From assembly GCA_035479015.1 (NCBI GenBank), contig DATIJC010000019.1, forward strand, positions 1 through 12,991: a stretch of 12,991 nt of DNA, given 5' to 3'. A model generated the notes under the pieces. The model saw only the letters and a list, made by a program, of their open reading frames with translations. It searched no databases and was not told the DNA's origin. The number at the start of each line of letters is the position of its first letter. The first letter of the stretch is position 1. Made by a program: the position numbers and the translations under genes. Shown here in pieces: positions 1 to 5,739 of this stretch. Source of the DNA: DATIJC01 sp035479015 (GTDB lineage: Bacteria > Patescibacteriota > Microgenomatia > UBA1400 > UBA12028).

Positions 1-1440
1 AACAAGTTTTTTCCATATTGCATACATAGCATACGTATCCAATCCGCAGTAGGTCAGAAGATTCTTTTTGATTTCATCGTGCAACGCAAGCCTGGATCCC
101 GGATAAGGCTCCTCGCCGCCGCCTTTACCGGGATGACAAACAGCATTGCCGTGAGTCATCTCCCACCACGCCTGCATGGCGACATCGCCCTTGCCAATCG
201 CTAATTCTTTGTACGACAACTCCGGCACCATGACGGGCAAGACATTTTTGATACTATAGCTGCCCTTAAAATCCGGATGGACGTAAAAACCAAAATTGAT
301 GATGTCACTCAAATCATACATGCGCTCATTGAGATCCAATAAAAAGTCACGATACTGCGGGTACATGGCCGCAAGCTCTTTGTTGCGGGATGACTCAAAG
401 GCTTTGTACCAGACAATCACACTGCCGCTCTTTGGGAAGTGCTCGTACATATGTTTAGCTATTTCTATTCCTGGATCACCGCCATGATCCACGACACACT
501 CCACATGCTTAGGTTCACCGTCGGGAGTTTCGAGAATATGCAGGGAGTATTGGAAGACCATCGCTTGAAATGGTTTGTACCCCTCATACATAGGGATGGC
601 GGGATCATAGGTCTCATAATCAAAGAAACAGAGCGGGTGAACGAGTTGCTCCAACTCATGGCGGATCTTGTCGCGGTCGATAATTGGTTTGCCCGATTTG
701 GTTACATTCACTTGGATGCGCTGTTTATGCGAGAGGGGGAAGTTCTCGGGAATATCAGTGATTTTCAAGATGCCATCCTGGCGCAGTTTCCATTTGAGAT
801 CATGACTCATGCCGGACATATCATAGATACTTGCTTCGGGCAGATCTGGGTGGCAGAGTGGCAAACACGGGCAGGTCTTGGGTGAGACGCAGGGTTCTAA
901 ACGACTTGGGTTATCAGATTCGGCGGCAGAAAGCGCGAGGCCGCGCAGTTCCAGTACTTCATCGGCTAATTCATTGACGATCGGGTTGACGTTGGTAATG
1001 CGGAATAATTTTTTCAGTTCCACATCACCATGGCGCACATATTGATTGTTGATGGTGACGAGGTTGCAGTTGCGCAATTGAATATTTTCCTGCAGGATCA
1101 GCGCTTGAAACGTGATGTCATAGAGATGATCGTCTTTGTCATGGGTACTGCTCTTGATCTCAAACAGATCATGCATACCAGTCGTCTTATCAAATACGAG
1201 TACGTCACATCGTGCTTCAAAATCGCTGTCAGAGAACGTTTGTTGGGTCAATATCTCTACATCACTACCACTATATTTTTGCTCTAGAAAATGCACAGCT
1301 AATTTTTCTACTTCGTAACCTTGCTCGATCAAATGTTTATCAAATGCAGAGAGATTTTCTTCGAAATGGTCATGTTTTTTAGCCCACAGGTGGAGTGGGC
1401 AGTCGCGGTAGAGGAGGAAGTCGGATTTGGTGATGGTCAT
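1..1440 (-). CDS. DUF2779 nuclease: Cas4-like PD-(D/E)XK module fused to DnaQ-like exonuclease (C-terminus cut off by window)
   Basis: The reading frame is open from ATG at 1440 to the left edge (480 codons seen, stop outside). Residues about 1-200 look like a Cas4/RecB-type nuclease: an N-terminal SDFLLYRDCP segment with C14, D79, the ExK triad E94-I95-K96, and a cysteine cluster C184/C190/C192/C196. Together with C14 this cluster could hold an Fe-S cluster, as in Cas4. Residues about 265-480 match DUF2779, an RNase H-fold DEDD-type 3'-5' exonuclease: FDYET (D274, E276), a YKAFE segment (E349) and YCGLDT (C465, D468). From family knowledge it should cleave DNA or RNA; the substrate is unknown. 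Residues 435-450 are encoded by a palindromic repeat inserted in frame. There is no Shine-Dalgarno. A TATAAT lies 8 bases before the ATG, so the mRNA should have almost no leader. No cas genes are nearby, so a CRISPR role is not supported. Confidence 0.85.
   Translation of the reverse strand, partial: MTITKSDFLLYRDCPLHLWAKKHDHFEENLSAFDKHLIEQGYEVEKLAVHFLEQKYSGSDVEILTQQTFSDSDFEARCDVLVFDKTTGMHDLFEIKSSTHDKDDHLYDITFQALILQENIQLRNCNLVTINNQYVRHGDVELKKLFRITNVNPIVNELADEVLELRGLALSAAESDNPSRLEPCVSPKTCPCLPLCHPDLPEASIYDMSGMSHDLKWKLRQDGILKITDIPENFPLSHKQRIQVNVTKSGKPIIDRDKIRHELEQLVHPLCFFDYETYDPAIPMYEGYKPFQAMVFQYSLHILETPDGEPKHVECVVDHGGDPGIEIAKHMYEHFPKSGSVIVWYKAFESSRNKELAAMYPQYRDFLLDLNERMYDLSDIINFGFYVHPDFKGSYSIKNVLPVMVPELSYKELAIGKGDVAMQAWWEMTHGNAVCHPGKGGGEEPYPGSRLALHDEIKKNLLTYCGLDTYAMYAIWKKLV
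91..138 (-). repeat. 48-bp palindromic repeat inserted in frame in the DUF2779 gene
   Basis: Read on the minus strand it begins TGTCATCCCGGTAAAGGC and ends GCCTTATCCGGGATCCAGG, with an 11-base GC-rich middle. The arms pair at 12 of 14 positions (ATCCCGG with CCGGGAT, then two mismatches, then five more pairs). The unit is exactly 48 bases and adds 16 residues (435-450, rich in Gly and Pro) between the DUF2779 core and the final YCxxDT motif without breaking the frame. Its ends, TGTCA and TCCA, are shared with both hairpins at 12351-12442, so it belongs to the same family. Confidence 0.7.
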
Positions 1441-1448
1441 GTTTTCAA

Positions 1449-1454
1449 ATTATA
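1449..1454 (-). promoter_or_regulatory. -10 box TATAAT for the DUF2779 gene
   Basis: A perfect TATAAT lies 8 bases upstream of the ATG at 1440 on the minus strand. Transcription would start one or two bases before the start codon. No convincing -35 is seen. That region is occupied by the hairpin at 1467-1496. Confidence 0.55.
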
Positions 1455-1466
1455 CGCTGATAGGTT

Positions 1467-1496
1467 GCACACGCACTTTTTACAAAGTGCGTGTGC
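1467..1496. repeat. Perfect 13-bp inverted repeat (hairpin)
   Basis: GCACACGCACTTT and its exact reverse complement are separated by four bases (TTAC). A further ATAGGT...ACCTAT pair flanks it. It lies between the end of the orphan gene at 1504 and the -10 box of the DUF2779 gene, covering that promoter's -35 region. No T-run follows on either strand, so it is not a standard intrinsic terminator. It may act as an operator, an RNA 3'-end stabiliser or a weak terminator. Confidence 0.6.
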
Positions 1497-1503
1497 AGTC
1501 ACA

Positions 1504-1848
1504 TTACCTATGATACCTACGAGGTTGCTTGTATAAAGTAACTGCTTCCTGCACTTTACCTTCTTCCAACAATTGCTTCATCGGCTTAATCACGCTGTTC
1601 GGATAGTCAATCATCGTGTGAGTAAGGCCAATAAAGCTCTGGGGGATTCCAGCCTCTTCTAGCAATTTGGCCACAATAAAGAGAGCCTGAATGTTTTCAA
1701 CCTGATTCTCAAGCGATACTTTGCTGTCAGGAAAACCTGGTTCTGAATAATCACCTGATTGCAATCTTTGCTGCATGTAGCCGAGGTCGTGCTGCTGACT
1801 CTCTTTGTAGTAGGCTTCCCAGCCAATTTCGTCCCATCTTTCTGTCAT
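1504..1848 (-). CDS. Hypothetical helical protein (114 aa)
   Basis: I do not recognise a family. The protein is acidic, rich in Gln, Glu and Leu, and predicted mostly helical. It has no membrane segment or signal peptide and ends in a basic PRRYHR tail. The start is taken at 1848 (MTERWDEIG) because GGAGG lies five bases upstream; an in-frame ATG at 1860 overlaps that ribosome site and is less likely. No promoter is visible between the terminator hairpin at 1880-1900 and the start, so expression should depend on readthrough from the promoter at 2013-2021. That makes it the probable target of the attenuator-like leader. Confidence 0.6.
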   Translation of the reverse strand: MTERWDEIGWEAYYKESQQHDLGYMQQRLQSGDYSEPGFPDSKVSLENQVENIQALFIVAKLLEEAGIPQSFIGLTHTMIDYPNSVIKPMKQLLEEGKVQEAVTLYKQPRRYHR

Positions 1849-1879
1849 ATATTCCTCCATAGTCGTTCCCTCAAGCCAT

Positions 1880-1900
1880 AAAAAAACCTCCTTACGGAGG
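1880..1900 (-). terminator. Intrinsic terminator within the leader of the 1504-1848 gene
   Basis: On the minus strand CCTCC-GTAA-GGAGG is followed by seven T. A longer pair of arms encloses the hairpin and T-run: GTTCCCCTCAAG (1916-1905) and CTTGAGGGAAC (1875-1865), with one bulged base. The arm and loop bases at 1889-1899 are also perfectly complementary to 1949-1959, so the terminator competes with an upstream pairing. Confidence 0.7.
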
Positions 1901-1927
1901 CTGTCTTGAGGGGAACTTATATTTATA

Positions 1928-2005
1928 TCAATAATGCCACGTCAAAATCTCCGTAAGGATAGTACGGCTGCGACGTGAAGCTAATGTATTACTGAAGCGA
2001 TTCAT
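1928..2005 (-). CDS. Putative leader peptide (25 aa)
   Basis: The ORF begins with ATG 7 bases after a perfect extended -10 and ends in TGA before the terminator. It encodes a basic peptide with RRSR at residues 11-14 and the sequence WHY as its last three residues. There is no Shine-Dalgarno, so it would be read from a leaderless end. Its codons cover both strands of the first hairpin of the leader, the arrangement expected of a regulatory leader peptide. It has no recognised homologue; the frame stays open upstream of the promoter, so coding status rests on context only. Confidence 0.4.
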   Translation of the reverse strand: MNRFSNTLASRRSRTILTEILTWHY

Positions 2006-2012
2006 GTAGGTA

Positions 2013-2021
2013 ATTATATCA
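2013..2021 (-). promoter_or_regulatory. Extended -10 promoter TGATATAAT
   Basis: TATAAT at 2018-2013 with TG one base upstream forms a consensus extended -10. The predicted start of transcription falls on or next to the A of the ATG at 2005. The -35 is weak, as is usual for extended -10 promoters. It should drive the leader and, by readthrough, the 1504-1848 gene. Confidence 0.65.
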
Positions 2022-2058
2022 CTAGAGCTTGATGAAGTAGTAAGAGAGGGGTAAAGAG

Positions 2059-2064
2059 TATACT
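2059..2064 (+). promoter_or_regulatory. -10 box TATACT for the gene at 2071
   Basis: TATACT lies exactly 6 bases before the ATG at 2071, with no Shine-Dalgarno between. Transcription would begin at the start codon. It is divergent from the promoter at 2013-2021, about 40 bases away. Confidence 0.5.
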
Positions 2065-2070
2065 TGCGCC

Positions 2071-2652
2071 ATGTCAAAACAAACCGTCGAAAACCTTCAA
2101 GCAGCTTCGCTATTGTATGAGGAGGCGATAGTTGCCCAGCTAGATTTTGGTTGTTTGGAGATTTCACTGCAGGCATTGGGTGCACCGATGTCACTTGTAG
2201 ATTTACTTAATCAATCGATGGCTTTTGAGGGAAATCTTTACGATATCGTCAGTTTAATAATGCGCAAAGGTTTGGAGTTGCGCTGGATGGCATATGTGCC
2301 GGCCGATATTTCTGGGAAAGATGTGTCCTTGTTGTTAGACGGAGATTTCTATTTTCCTGATCCCCGCCCGCGTGGAAGTATGACGGGCTATCTGCTATTA
2401 GAAGAATACCCATTTGATTTGGAGAAGGATAATCATGCGAGCGCGATAGTTCCTCGTCAGTTATTACCAAAGAGTGCTCGATTGTCCCTGAAGAAAGATA
2501 AGGCCTATCTGATGGTAGATATCAATTCCGGCGGAGTGATCGCTCCCACCGCTGAGCAAATCGCGCACTATGTTCGCCAGGTTGCTGCGGAGGGTGGACG
2601 AATAGCTGTTAGTGAAGTGTGGAAGCGTGAACGTGCGAGTGGAAGGGGATAA
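2071..2652 (+). CDS. Hypothetical protein (193 aa)
   Basis: No family is recognised. The N-terminal 60 residues are helical and Leu/Ala-rich. The centre (about 75-150) looks mixed alpha/beta, with a DFYFPDPRPRG stretch near residue 92. The C-terminal segment (TAEQIAHYVRQ onward) is a basic helix. There is no signal peptide or membrane segment, so it should be cytoplasmic. The start is fixed by the -10 box 6 bases upstream; no ribosome-binding site is present. It converges with the minus-strand gene ending at 2663, with only 10 bases between the stops and no clear terminator. Confidence 0.65.
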   Translation: MSKQTVENLQAASLLYEEAIVAQLDFGCLEISLQALGAPMSLVDLLNQSMAFEGNLYDIVSLIMRKGLELRWMAYVPADISGKDVSLLLDGDFYFPDPRPRGSMTGYLLLEEYPFDLEKDNHASAIVPRQLLPKSARLSLKKDKAYLMVDINSGGVIAPTAEQIAHYVRQVAAEGGRIAVSEVWKRERASGRG

Positions 2653-2662
2653 ATTGAGTTTT

Positions 2663-3013
2663 TTACGCTCGTGGGTAGTAGGTGTTAATTAATTGTTCTA
2701 GTTGGTTTGGCTCACTGGGACGTGAGTCGGGGGGAATAAAAATAAGGAGAACTTCCAAGTCAGTCTTGGCTGCTTCAGCGATATTGGCCCAGCGGATGAG
2801 TTCATCGTGTAACGCACTACTGGGAAAATTGTCACTGTTTAGTGCCACGCTCAAAATTTGATCGGGCAAATCAATGATCAATTGCCGCAACTGCAGTACG
2901 TACTCATTGCGCCCTGATTTATCACTGCGCATTGTCAACGCTTCACTAGCTAATGTTGTGAGCCGCTCATATTCTTGTGCGGCGGTTCGAAGTATCTCTT
3001 CCGGTGTTGCCAT
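2663..3013 (-). CDS. Hypothetical protein (116 aa)
   Basis: Unrecognised, almost entirely helical and acidic, with no transmembrane segment. The N-terminus (MATPEEILRTAAQEYERL) and the middle look like helical-bundle repeats, and a Pro/Ser-rich break (PPDSRPSEPNQ) precedes a last short helix. TATAAT sits exactly 6 bases before the ATG and there is no Shine-Dalgarno, so a leaderless transcript is predicted. It is divergent from the secreted-protein gene at 3106. Function cannot be inferred. Confidence 0.6.
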   Translation of the reverse strand: MATPEEILRTAAQEYERLTTLASEALTMRSDKSGRNEYVLQLRQLIIDLPDQILSVALNSDNFPSSALHDELIRWANIAEAAKTDLEVLLIFIPPDSRPSEPNQLEQLINTYYPRA

Positions 3014-3019
3014 GCATTA

Positions 3020-3025
3020 ATTATA
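3020..3025 (-). promoter_or_regulatory. -10 box TATAAT for the gene at 3013
   Basis: A perfect TATAAT is 6 bases upstream of the ATG at 3013 on the minus strand, placing the transcription start at the A of the start codon. Confidence 0.6.
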
Positions 3026-3051
3026 TATCTTCTAGTGAAATATTTTTTTAT

Positions 3052-3079
3052 TTGACTTGCTGAAAATAAAGCGTAACGT
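3052..3079 (+). promoter_or_regulatory. Possible promoter for the secreted-protein gene
   Basis: TTGACT (3052-3057) is followed after 16 bases by TAACGT (3074-3079). The -35 matches consensus at five of six positions; the -10 is weak. It would give a leader of about 20 bases containing the GGAGG site. Confidence 0.3.
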
Positions 3080-3105
3080 GAGCTTTATAGTTGGAGGATG
3101 TTTGT

Positions 3106-3375
3106 ATGAATATTAAAAAAATGGCAGTTGGAGCTATTTCAGTAGTAGCAGCATTCGGAATGATGACCGGTTTGGTAAATGCGATCGATGATGTGACTGT
3201 GAGTGATCAGGCATCAAATAACGCCTGCTTTGGACAGGCACGTGCATCATATGCACAGTTTGGACCAAATGGGGTGCTAGCTCCATTTACAAATGGATAT
3301 TACATTTCTCAGCGCAAGGGTGACAATCCAGAGAATAACGCCTGGTATATCGCCAATTTCTGTCAGACTGACTAA
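3106..3375 (+). CDS. Small secreted protein with signal peptide (89 aa)
   Basis: The start at 3106 has GGAGG eight bases upstream; an in-frame TTG at 3091 is less likely. The N-terminus is a classical Sec signal peptide: MNIKK, then a hydrophobic stretch to about residue 23, then VNA before a likely cut at residue 26/27. The mature part (about 63 aa) is polar and rich in Asn, Gln and aromatic residues, with just two cysteines (C41 and C86) that could form one disulfide. No family is recognised. It should be exported or remain at the surface. It heads a run of small orphan genes, with 53 bases to the next start. Confidence 0.65.
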   Translation: MNIKKMAVGAISVVAAFGMMTGLVNAIDDVTVSDQASNNACFGQARASYAQFGPNGVLAPFTNGYYISQRKGDNPENNAWYIANFCQTD

Positions 3376-3428
3376 TTATGAACGCTCAGTGGCATAAGAA
3401 AAACAAGATGCCAAGGAAAGGAAATGAT

Positions 3429-3683
3429 ATGGAAATAGTTATCAATACAGAGTTTTGCGACCATTCGGGGGCAACGTTTTGTGCTATCTGTTTAGCACGC
3501 GTACTCGCGGGTGAGCGGGAAGGCTCATGTGTAGAAGAAGTAGATGAAACAGCTGATCCAGAACATACGCATGTCACATTTAAACTGCCGGATGGCAGAG
3601 TGGAAAAGCGTACATACACGTCAGCTCAGCTAGTTGAGCTGCGTGGCGAAGGGCTTGAAGCATATCTAGCTAAGAGAAGTTAG
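3429..3683 (+). CDS. Small Cys-rich hypothetical protein, possible zinc binder (84 aa)
   Basis: The start at 3429 is chosen because AAAGGA lies six bases upstream; an earlier in-frame ATG at 3378, three bases after the previous stop, lacks a ribosome site but cannot be excluded. The N-terminal third holds C9, H11, C17, C20 and C33 (CDHSGATFCAIC region), and an EHTH pair follows near residue 46, suggesting a metal-binding knuckle. The rest includes a beta-hairpin-like segment (VTFKLPDGRVEKRTYT) and a helix. It is cytoplasmic by appearance. No named family is recognised. Confidence 0.55.
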   Translation: MEIVINTEFCDHSGATFCAICLARVLAGEREGSCVEEVDETADPEHTHVTFKLPDGRVEKRTYTSAQLVELRGEGLEAYLAKRS

Positions 3684-3687
3684 GAAG

Positions 3688-3696
3688 TGATAGAGT
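3688..3696 (+). promoter_or_regulatory. Extended -10 TGATAGAGT for the gene at 3703
   Basis: TG-A-TAGAGT ends 6 bases before the ATG at 3703. The spacing matches the other leaderless-type starts in this window and favours ATG 3703 over the in-frame GTG at 3697. Confidence 0.45.
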
Positions 3697-3702
3697 GTGA
3701 GG

Positions 3703-4248
3703 ATGCAAAGCACCCTAGAGCAGATTATAGGTAGTGGTAAAAGCAATGAAATGCGAGAAGCTACGCCTGCTGTACCACTTCTGGAGTTTATTTATAAAAA
3801 TGCTCCGTTTACGGTTCAAGTAGAACGACGGCCGCGCGTAAATAGAGGTGATAAATCGGATTTTCCTATTGTAAAATTTAGCGTGATTGATAAGGATGGA
3901 GTACCTCGGGGAAAAATAATCGGAGAACTTAAACGTGATCCACGTGATCAGTCGCTCACTTTTAAATCTTCTTATTTGAAAAATGATCAAGTTCAAGAAG
4001 AATTCATGCGGGTAGAAAAAGCACCAGGACACATAGGCGGGATCATGCGGGAGACAATTGCGCAACTACTTTTGCAGGGTGCCGTGGGCACATGGATTTC
4101 GACGAGCGGCGTCTTGCTTGAAGGTGGCAACAAAACGTACGAAGCACTTTTGGTGGATCCAAGGTTAACTGGTGAGAAGAAATTGTTATCCGAGAAAGAT
4201 TCAGATGAGAATGATCGATTTCAATATAAATTGACAAAAAAACCATAG
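3703..4248 (+). CDS. Hypothetical protein, faint GNAT-like pattern (181 aa)
   Basis: No family is assigned with confidence. Residues about 30-110 look like beta strands (FTVQVERR, FPIVKFSVID, KIIGELKRD). Then come a helix GGIMRETIAQLLLQG and a WISTSGVLLEGGNKTYEALLVDPR stretch of which the ending resembles the C-terminal strand-helix-'YE' pattern of N-acetyltransferases. The canonical acetyl-CoA loop (Q/RxxGxG/A) is not clear; only PGHIGG is a weak candidate. The C-terminal 25 residues are charged and probably disordered. The ATG at 3703 fits the upstream -10. It is a soluble protein by appearance. Confidence 0.55.
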   Translation: MQSTLEQIIGSGKSNEMREATPAVPLLEFIYKNAPFTVQVERRPRVNRGDKSDFPIVKFSVIDKDGVPRGKIIGELKRDPRDQSLTFKSSYLKNDQVQEEFMRVEKAPGHIGGIMRETIAQLLLQGAVGTWISTSGVLLEGGNKTYEALLVDPRLTGEKKLLSEKDSDENDRFQYKLTKKP

Positions 4249-4267
4249 ACGGCGATCATAGACCCTC

Positions 4268-4477
4268 ATGATTAAACGAAACCTGGAATTACTTATTTTT
4301 GTCGTGCTATTTGTGTTTCTTTGCGTAGTGCTGTATAACAAAGCGTCGCGAAATTCTCGAGTGCAAGTTGAGACACCAAAACAACAATTGCTCTGTGATG
4401 CAACACGTGCAAATTGCATAAGTGCTTCACCGACCGTACCCGCACATGTCTGTGCACCAGGAATGAAATGTTCGTAA
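4268..4477 (+). CDS. Small membrane-anchored Cys-containing protein (69 aa)
   Basis: The protein has a short basic N-terminus (MIKRN), one strong hydrophobic segment (about residues 7-24), then a polar outer part with four cysteines (C43, C50, C62, C68). The layout suggests a single-pass protein with its tail outside, where the cysteines could form two disulfides. There is no Shine-Dalgarno and no convincing -10, so it may be read as part of the transcript from 3703; the gap is 19 bases. The following gene starts one base after its stop. No family is recognised. Confidence 0.5.
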   Translation: MIKRNLELLIFVVLFVFLCVVLYNKASRNSRVQVETPKQQLLCDATRANCISASPTVPAHVCAPGMKCS

Positions 4478-4478
4478 T

Positions 4479-4799
4479 ATGGCAAATCATGAGACAGTTC
4501 AATTAAACCCAGAGCAACAGCAGGTCGTGTATGAGCTGTTGCGCACATATTTACCACATATCACGAAGTTGGAACGTGGAGGCTTTCCTGATGATGGACA
4601 TAATGAAGTAGTGCGTGCTTTATTTATCATACTTGCGAGAAGCTTGGGTAAACTAGGTGAGTTGTCGACGAGCGATAAACTCAGAAAAGGATTAACCGAT
4701 CTGCTTACCGATGACGAATTACTCGTATTAATAAAGAAACAAGGGAAGTATCAAGAATTAGCTAAAGAGTTGCTCCGTCAGCGGGGCATTAACTTGTGA
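4479..4799 (+). CDS. Hypothetical helical protein (106 aa)
   Basis: Unrecognised soluble helical protein. It contains LNPEQQQVVYELLRTYLPHI at the N-terminus and a charged C-terminal half with DELLVLIKKQGKYQELAKEL, which looks like two amphipathic helices. The start follows the preceding stop by one base, so translation is probably coupled to the 69-aa gene; there is no independent ribosome site. It has no membrane segment, no cysteine and no catalytic signature. Confidence 0.55.
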   Translation: MANHETVQLNPEQQQVVYELLRTYLPHITKLERGGFPDDGHNEVVRALFIILARSLGKLGELSTSDKLRKGLTDLLTDDELLVLIKKQGKYQELAKELLRQRGINL

Positions 4800-4805
4800 T
4801 ATAGT
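4797..4805 (+). promoter_or_regulatory. Extended -10 TGATATAGT for the gene at 4812
   Basis: TG-A-TATAGT overlaps the TGA stop of the preceding gene and ends 6 bases before the ATG at 4812. It is among the strongest of the leaderless-type promoters here. Confidence 0.55.
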
Positions 4806-4811
4806 GTTTGG

Positions 4812-5000
4812 ATGGAACCAAAACAAAATAACGCAGAACCAGATCAAGTAGAGACAGATATCAATAAGTTTGCCATCCCGCCCAAGATGGAAAATGATAT
4901 TTTGGGGCATAATCCCGCTCAATTTGGGATTGGGAAAGCCGAGGGAAAACGCTGGCCTCCAGTCGACGAAGATCTGCAAGAAGAGCCCAAGAGAGAATAA
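4812..5000 (+). CDS. Small acidic hydrophilic protein (62 aa)
   Basis: A short, highly charged protein rich in Glu, Asp, Lys, Asn and Pro, with almost no hydrophobic core and therefore probably disordered or only folded with a partner. It has no cysteine, signal peptide or membrane segment. The extended -10 exactly 6 bases before the ATG supports it as a real, separately transcribed gene. The next gene starts 13 bases after its stop. No family is recognised. Confidence 0.5.
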   Translation: MEPKQNNAEPDQVETDINKFAIPPKMENDILGHNPAQFGIGKAEGKRWPPVDEDLQEEPKRE

Positions 5001-5001
5001 T

Positions 5002-5007
5002 TAGGCT
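5002..5007 (+). promoter_or_regulatory. Weak -10-like TAGGCT before the lipoprotein gene
   Basis: TAGGCT is placed 6 bases before the ATG at 5014, the same spacing as the stronger cases. It keeps only the T-A...T skeleton of a -10 box and lacks TG upstream, so the operon may instead be read from 4797-4805. Confidence 0.25.
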
Positions 5008-5013
5008 TCTTTT

Positions 5014-5739
5014 ATGAAGAAAACATTCACTCTCCTCGTATCTGTTCTATTGTTGTCTGCATGTACACAGAAACCGGCCGTCCCCGCACAGTCAACCCCA
5101 GCGCCCACTGCAAAACCATCCAAAAAAAGTTCGATCATACTTATGCCTAAAGTGCCATCACTTCCCGGGTGGAAGAAACTCGAAGAAAAAACCCTAAAAA
5201 TCTCCTTTCAGCTTCCAGCAGGATTGGCAAATCAACGCCTTAGCGATACGCTGCTTACCAGCAAAGATCCGGAAAAGGGAACTGTAGTTTGTTTTAAGAT
5301 CAGTGACAGAAAAACTGCAGTAAAGACCGATACGGCTGCGACAGGATGTGACGGCGATGGCAAGAGCACATTTGTGATTGCGGCAAACTCTACTGACTAC
5401 ACAAGTGCCGGAAGAGAAGCGGGGATCCTGGACTCTACAGGCTATGCTCTTACCAACGGCCAACACTTTCTTACCGGAGCAGCAAATTCGCTGGAAAGTT
5501 ACGGACTGGTGCTGCATGAATACAAAAATCCCAATGCAATGCAATTTTTGGTTATCGAGGATCCAAGAAAAAGTAGAGATGGGAGTTCACCGGTTCCCCC
5601 GTATACGTATATCGAAGCAGTGGTCAAAAATCCAACCGATCCGGTATATCCCACATTTGTCATAAAGATGAAGTGGTCTGACACATACTCACAAGTCACA
5701 TTCAACAAAATGCTGTCAACACTTGGATATTCACAATGA
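5014..5739 (+). CDS. Putative lipoprotein (241 aa)
   Basis: The N-terminus is a type II signal peptide: MKK, a hydrophobic run, and the lipobox LSAC with C17 as the lipidated residue. A Pro/Ala/Thr/Ser-rich linker follows (about residues 20-40). The body (about 45-241) looks like mixed beta structure beginning PGWKKLEEKTLKISFQLP, which resembles the PsbP/'photosystem II-like' lipoprotein pattern only faintly. It is probably anchored to the outer face of the membrane. Its TGA stop overlaps the ATG of the beta-CASP nuclease (ATGA), so the two are translationally coupled, an odd pairing of an exported and a cytoplasmic protein. Function is unknown. Confidence 0.7.
   Translation: MKKTFTLLVSVLLLSACTQKPAVPAQSTPAPTAKPSKKSSIILMPKVPSLPGWKKLEEKTLKISFQLPAGLANQRLSDTLLTSKDPEKGTVVCFKISDRKTAVKTDTAATGCDGDGKSTFVIAANSTDYTSAGREAGILDSTGYALTNGQHFLTGAANSLESYGLVLHEYKNPNAMQFLVIEDPRKSRDGSSPVPPYTYIEAVVKNPTDPVYPTFVIKMKWSDTYSQVTFNKMLSTLGYSQ

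Larger units (their letters stand above)
1865..2005 (-). promoter_or_regulatory. Candidate transcription attenuator / structured 5' leader
   Basis: In transcript order (minus strand): region 1, CACGTC plus CCGTA (1977-1963); region 2, TCCTTACGGAG (1959-1949) then GACGTG (1943-1938); region 3, CTCCGTAAGGA (1899-1889); region 4, GGAGG plus seven T. Regions 1 and 2 pair (CACGTC/GACGTG and CCGTA/TACGG). Regions 2 and 3 pair over 11 bases without a mismatch. Regions 3 and 4 form the terminator. This mutually exclusive 1:2, 2:3, 3:4 order is that of classical attenuators. A short ORF is translated across regions 1 and 2. The signal is inferred only: Arg-Arg-Ser-Arg codons lie on region 1 and Trp-His-Tyr codons just before the stop. 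A protein- or ligand-bound leader, or a free small RNA, are alternatives. Confidence 0.5.

Noticed and set aside
439..885. Open frame of 148 codons on the plus strand
   Set aside because: It lies wholly within the minus-strand DUF2779 gene, whose motifs are clear, and has no ribosome site or recognisable domain.
1..1440. Cas4-like motifs as a sign of a CRISPR-Cas locus
   Set aside because: No repeat-spacer array and no cas1/cas2 or effector gene are present in the window. DUF2779 proteins occur widely outside CRISPR loci.
2006..2194. Upstream extension of the leader ORF to 88 codons
   Set aside because: It would run back through the promoter and into the start of the divergent 2071 gene. 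The extended -10 places the transcript start at 2005.
3069..3087. AAAGC...GCTTT inverted repeat before the secreted-protein gene
   Set aside because: Only five base pairs with a nine-base loop; it is easily explained by chance in AT-rich sequence.
5425..5440. GGGGATCCTGG as another copy of the TGTCA/TCCA repeat
   Set aside because: Only a few bases match. No TGTCA end or self-complementary arm is found nearby, and it lies in normal lipoprotein coding sequence.
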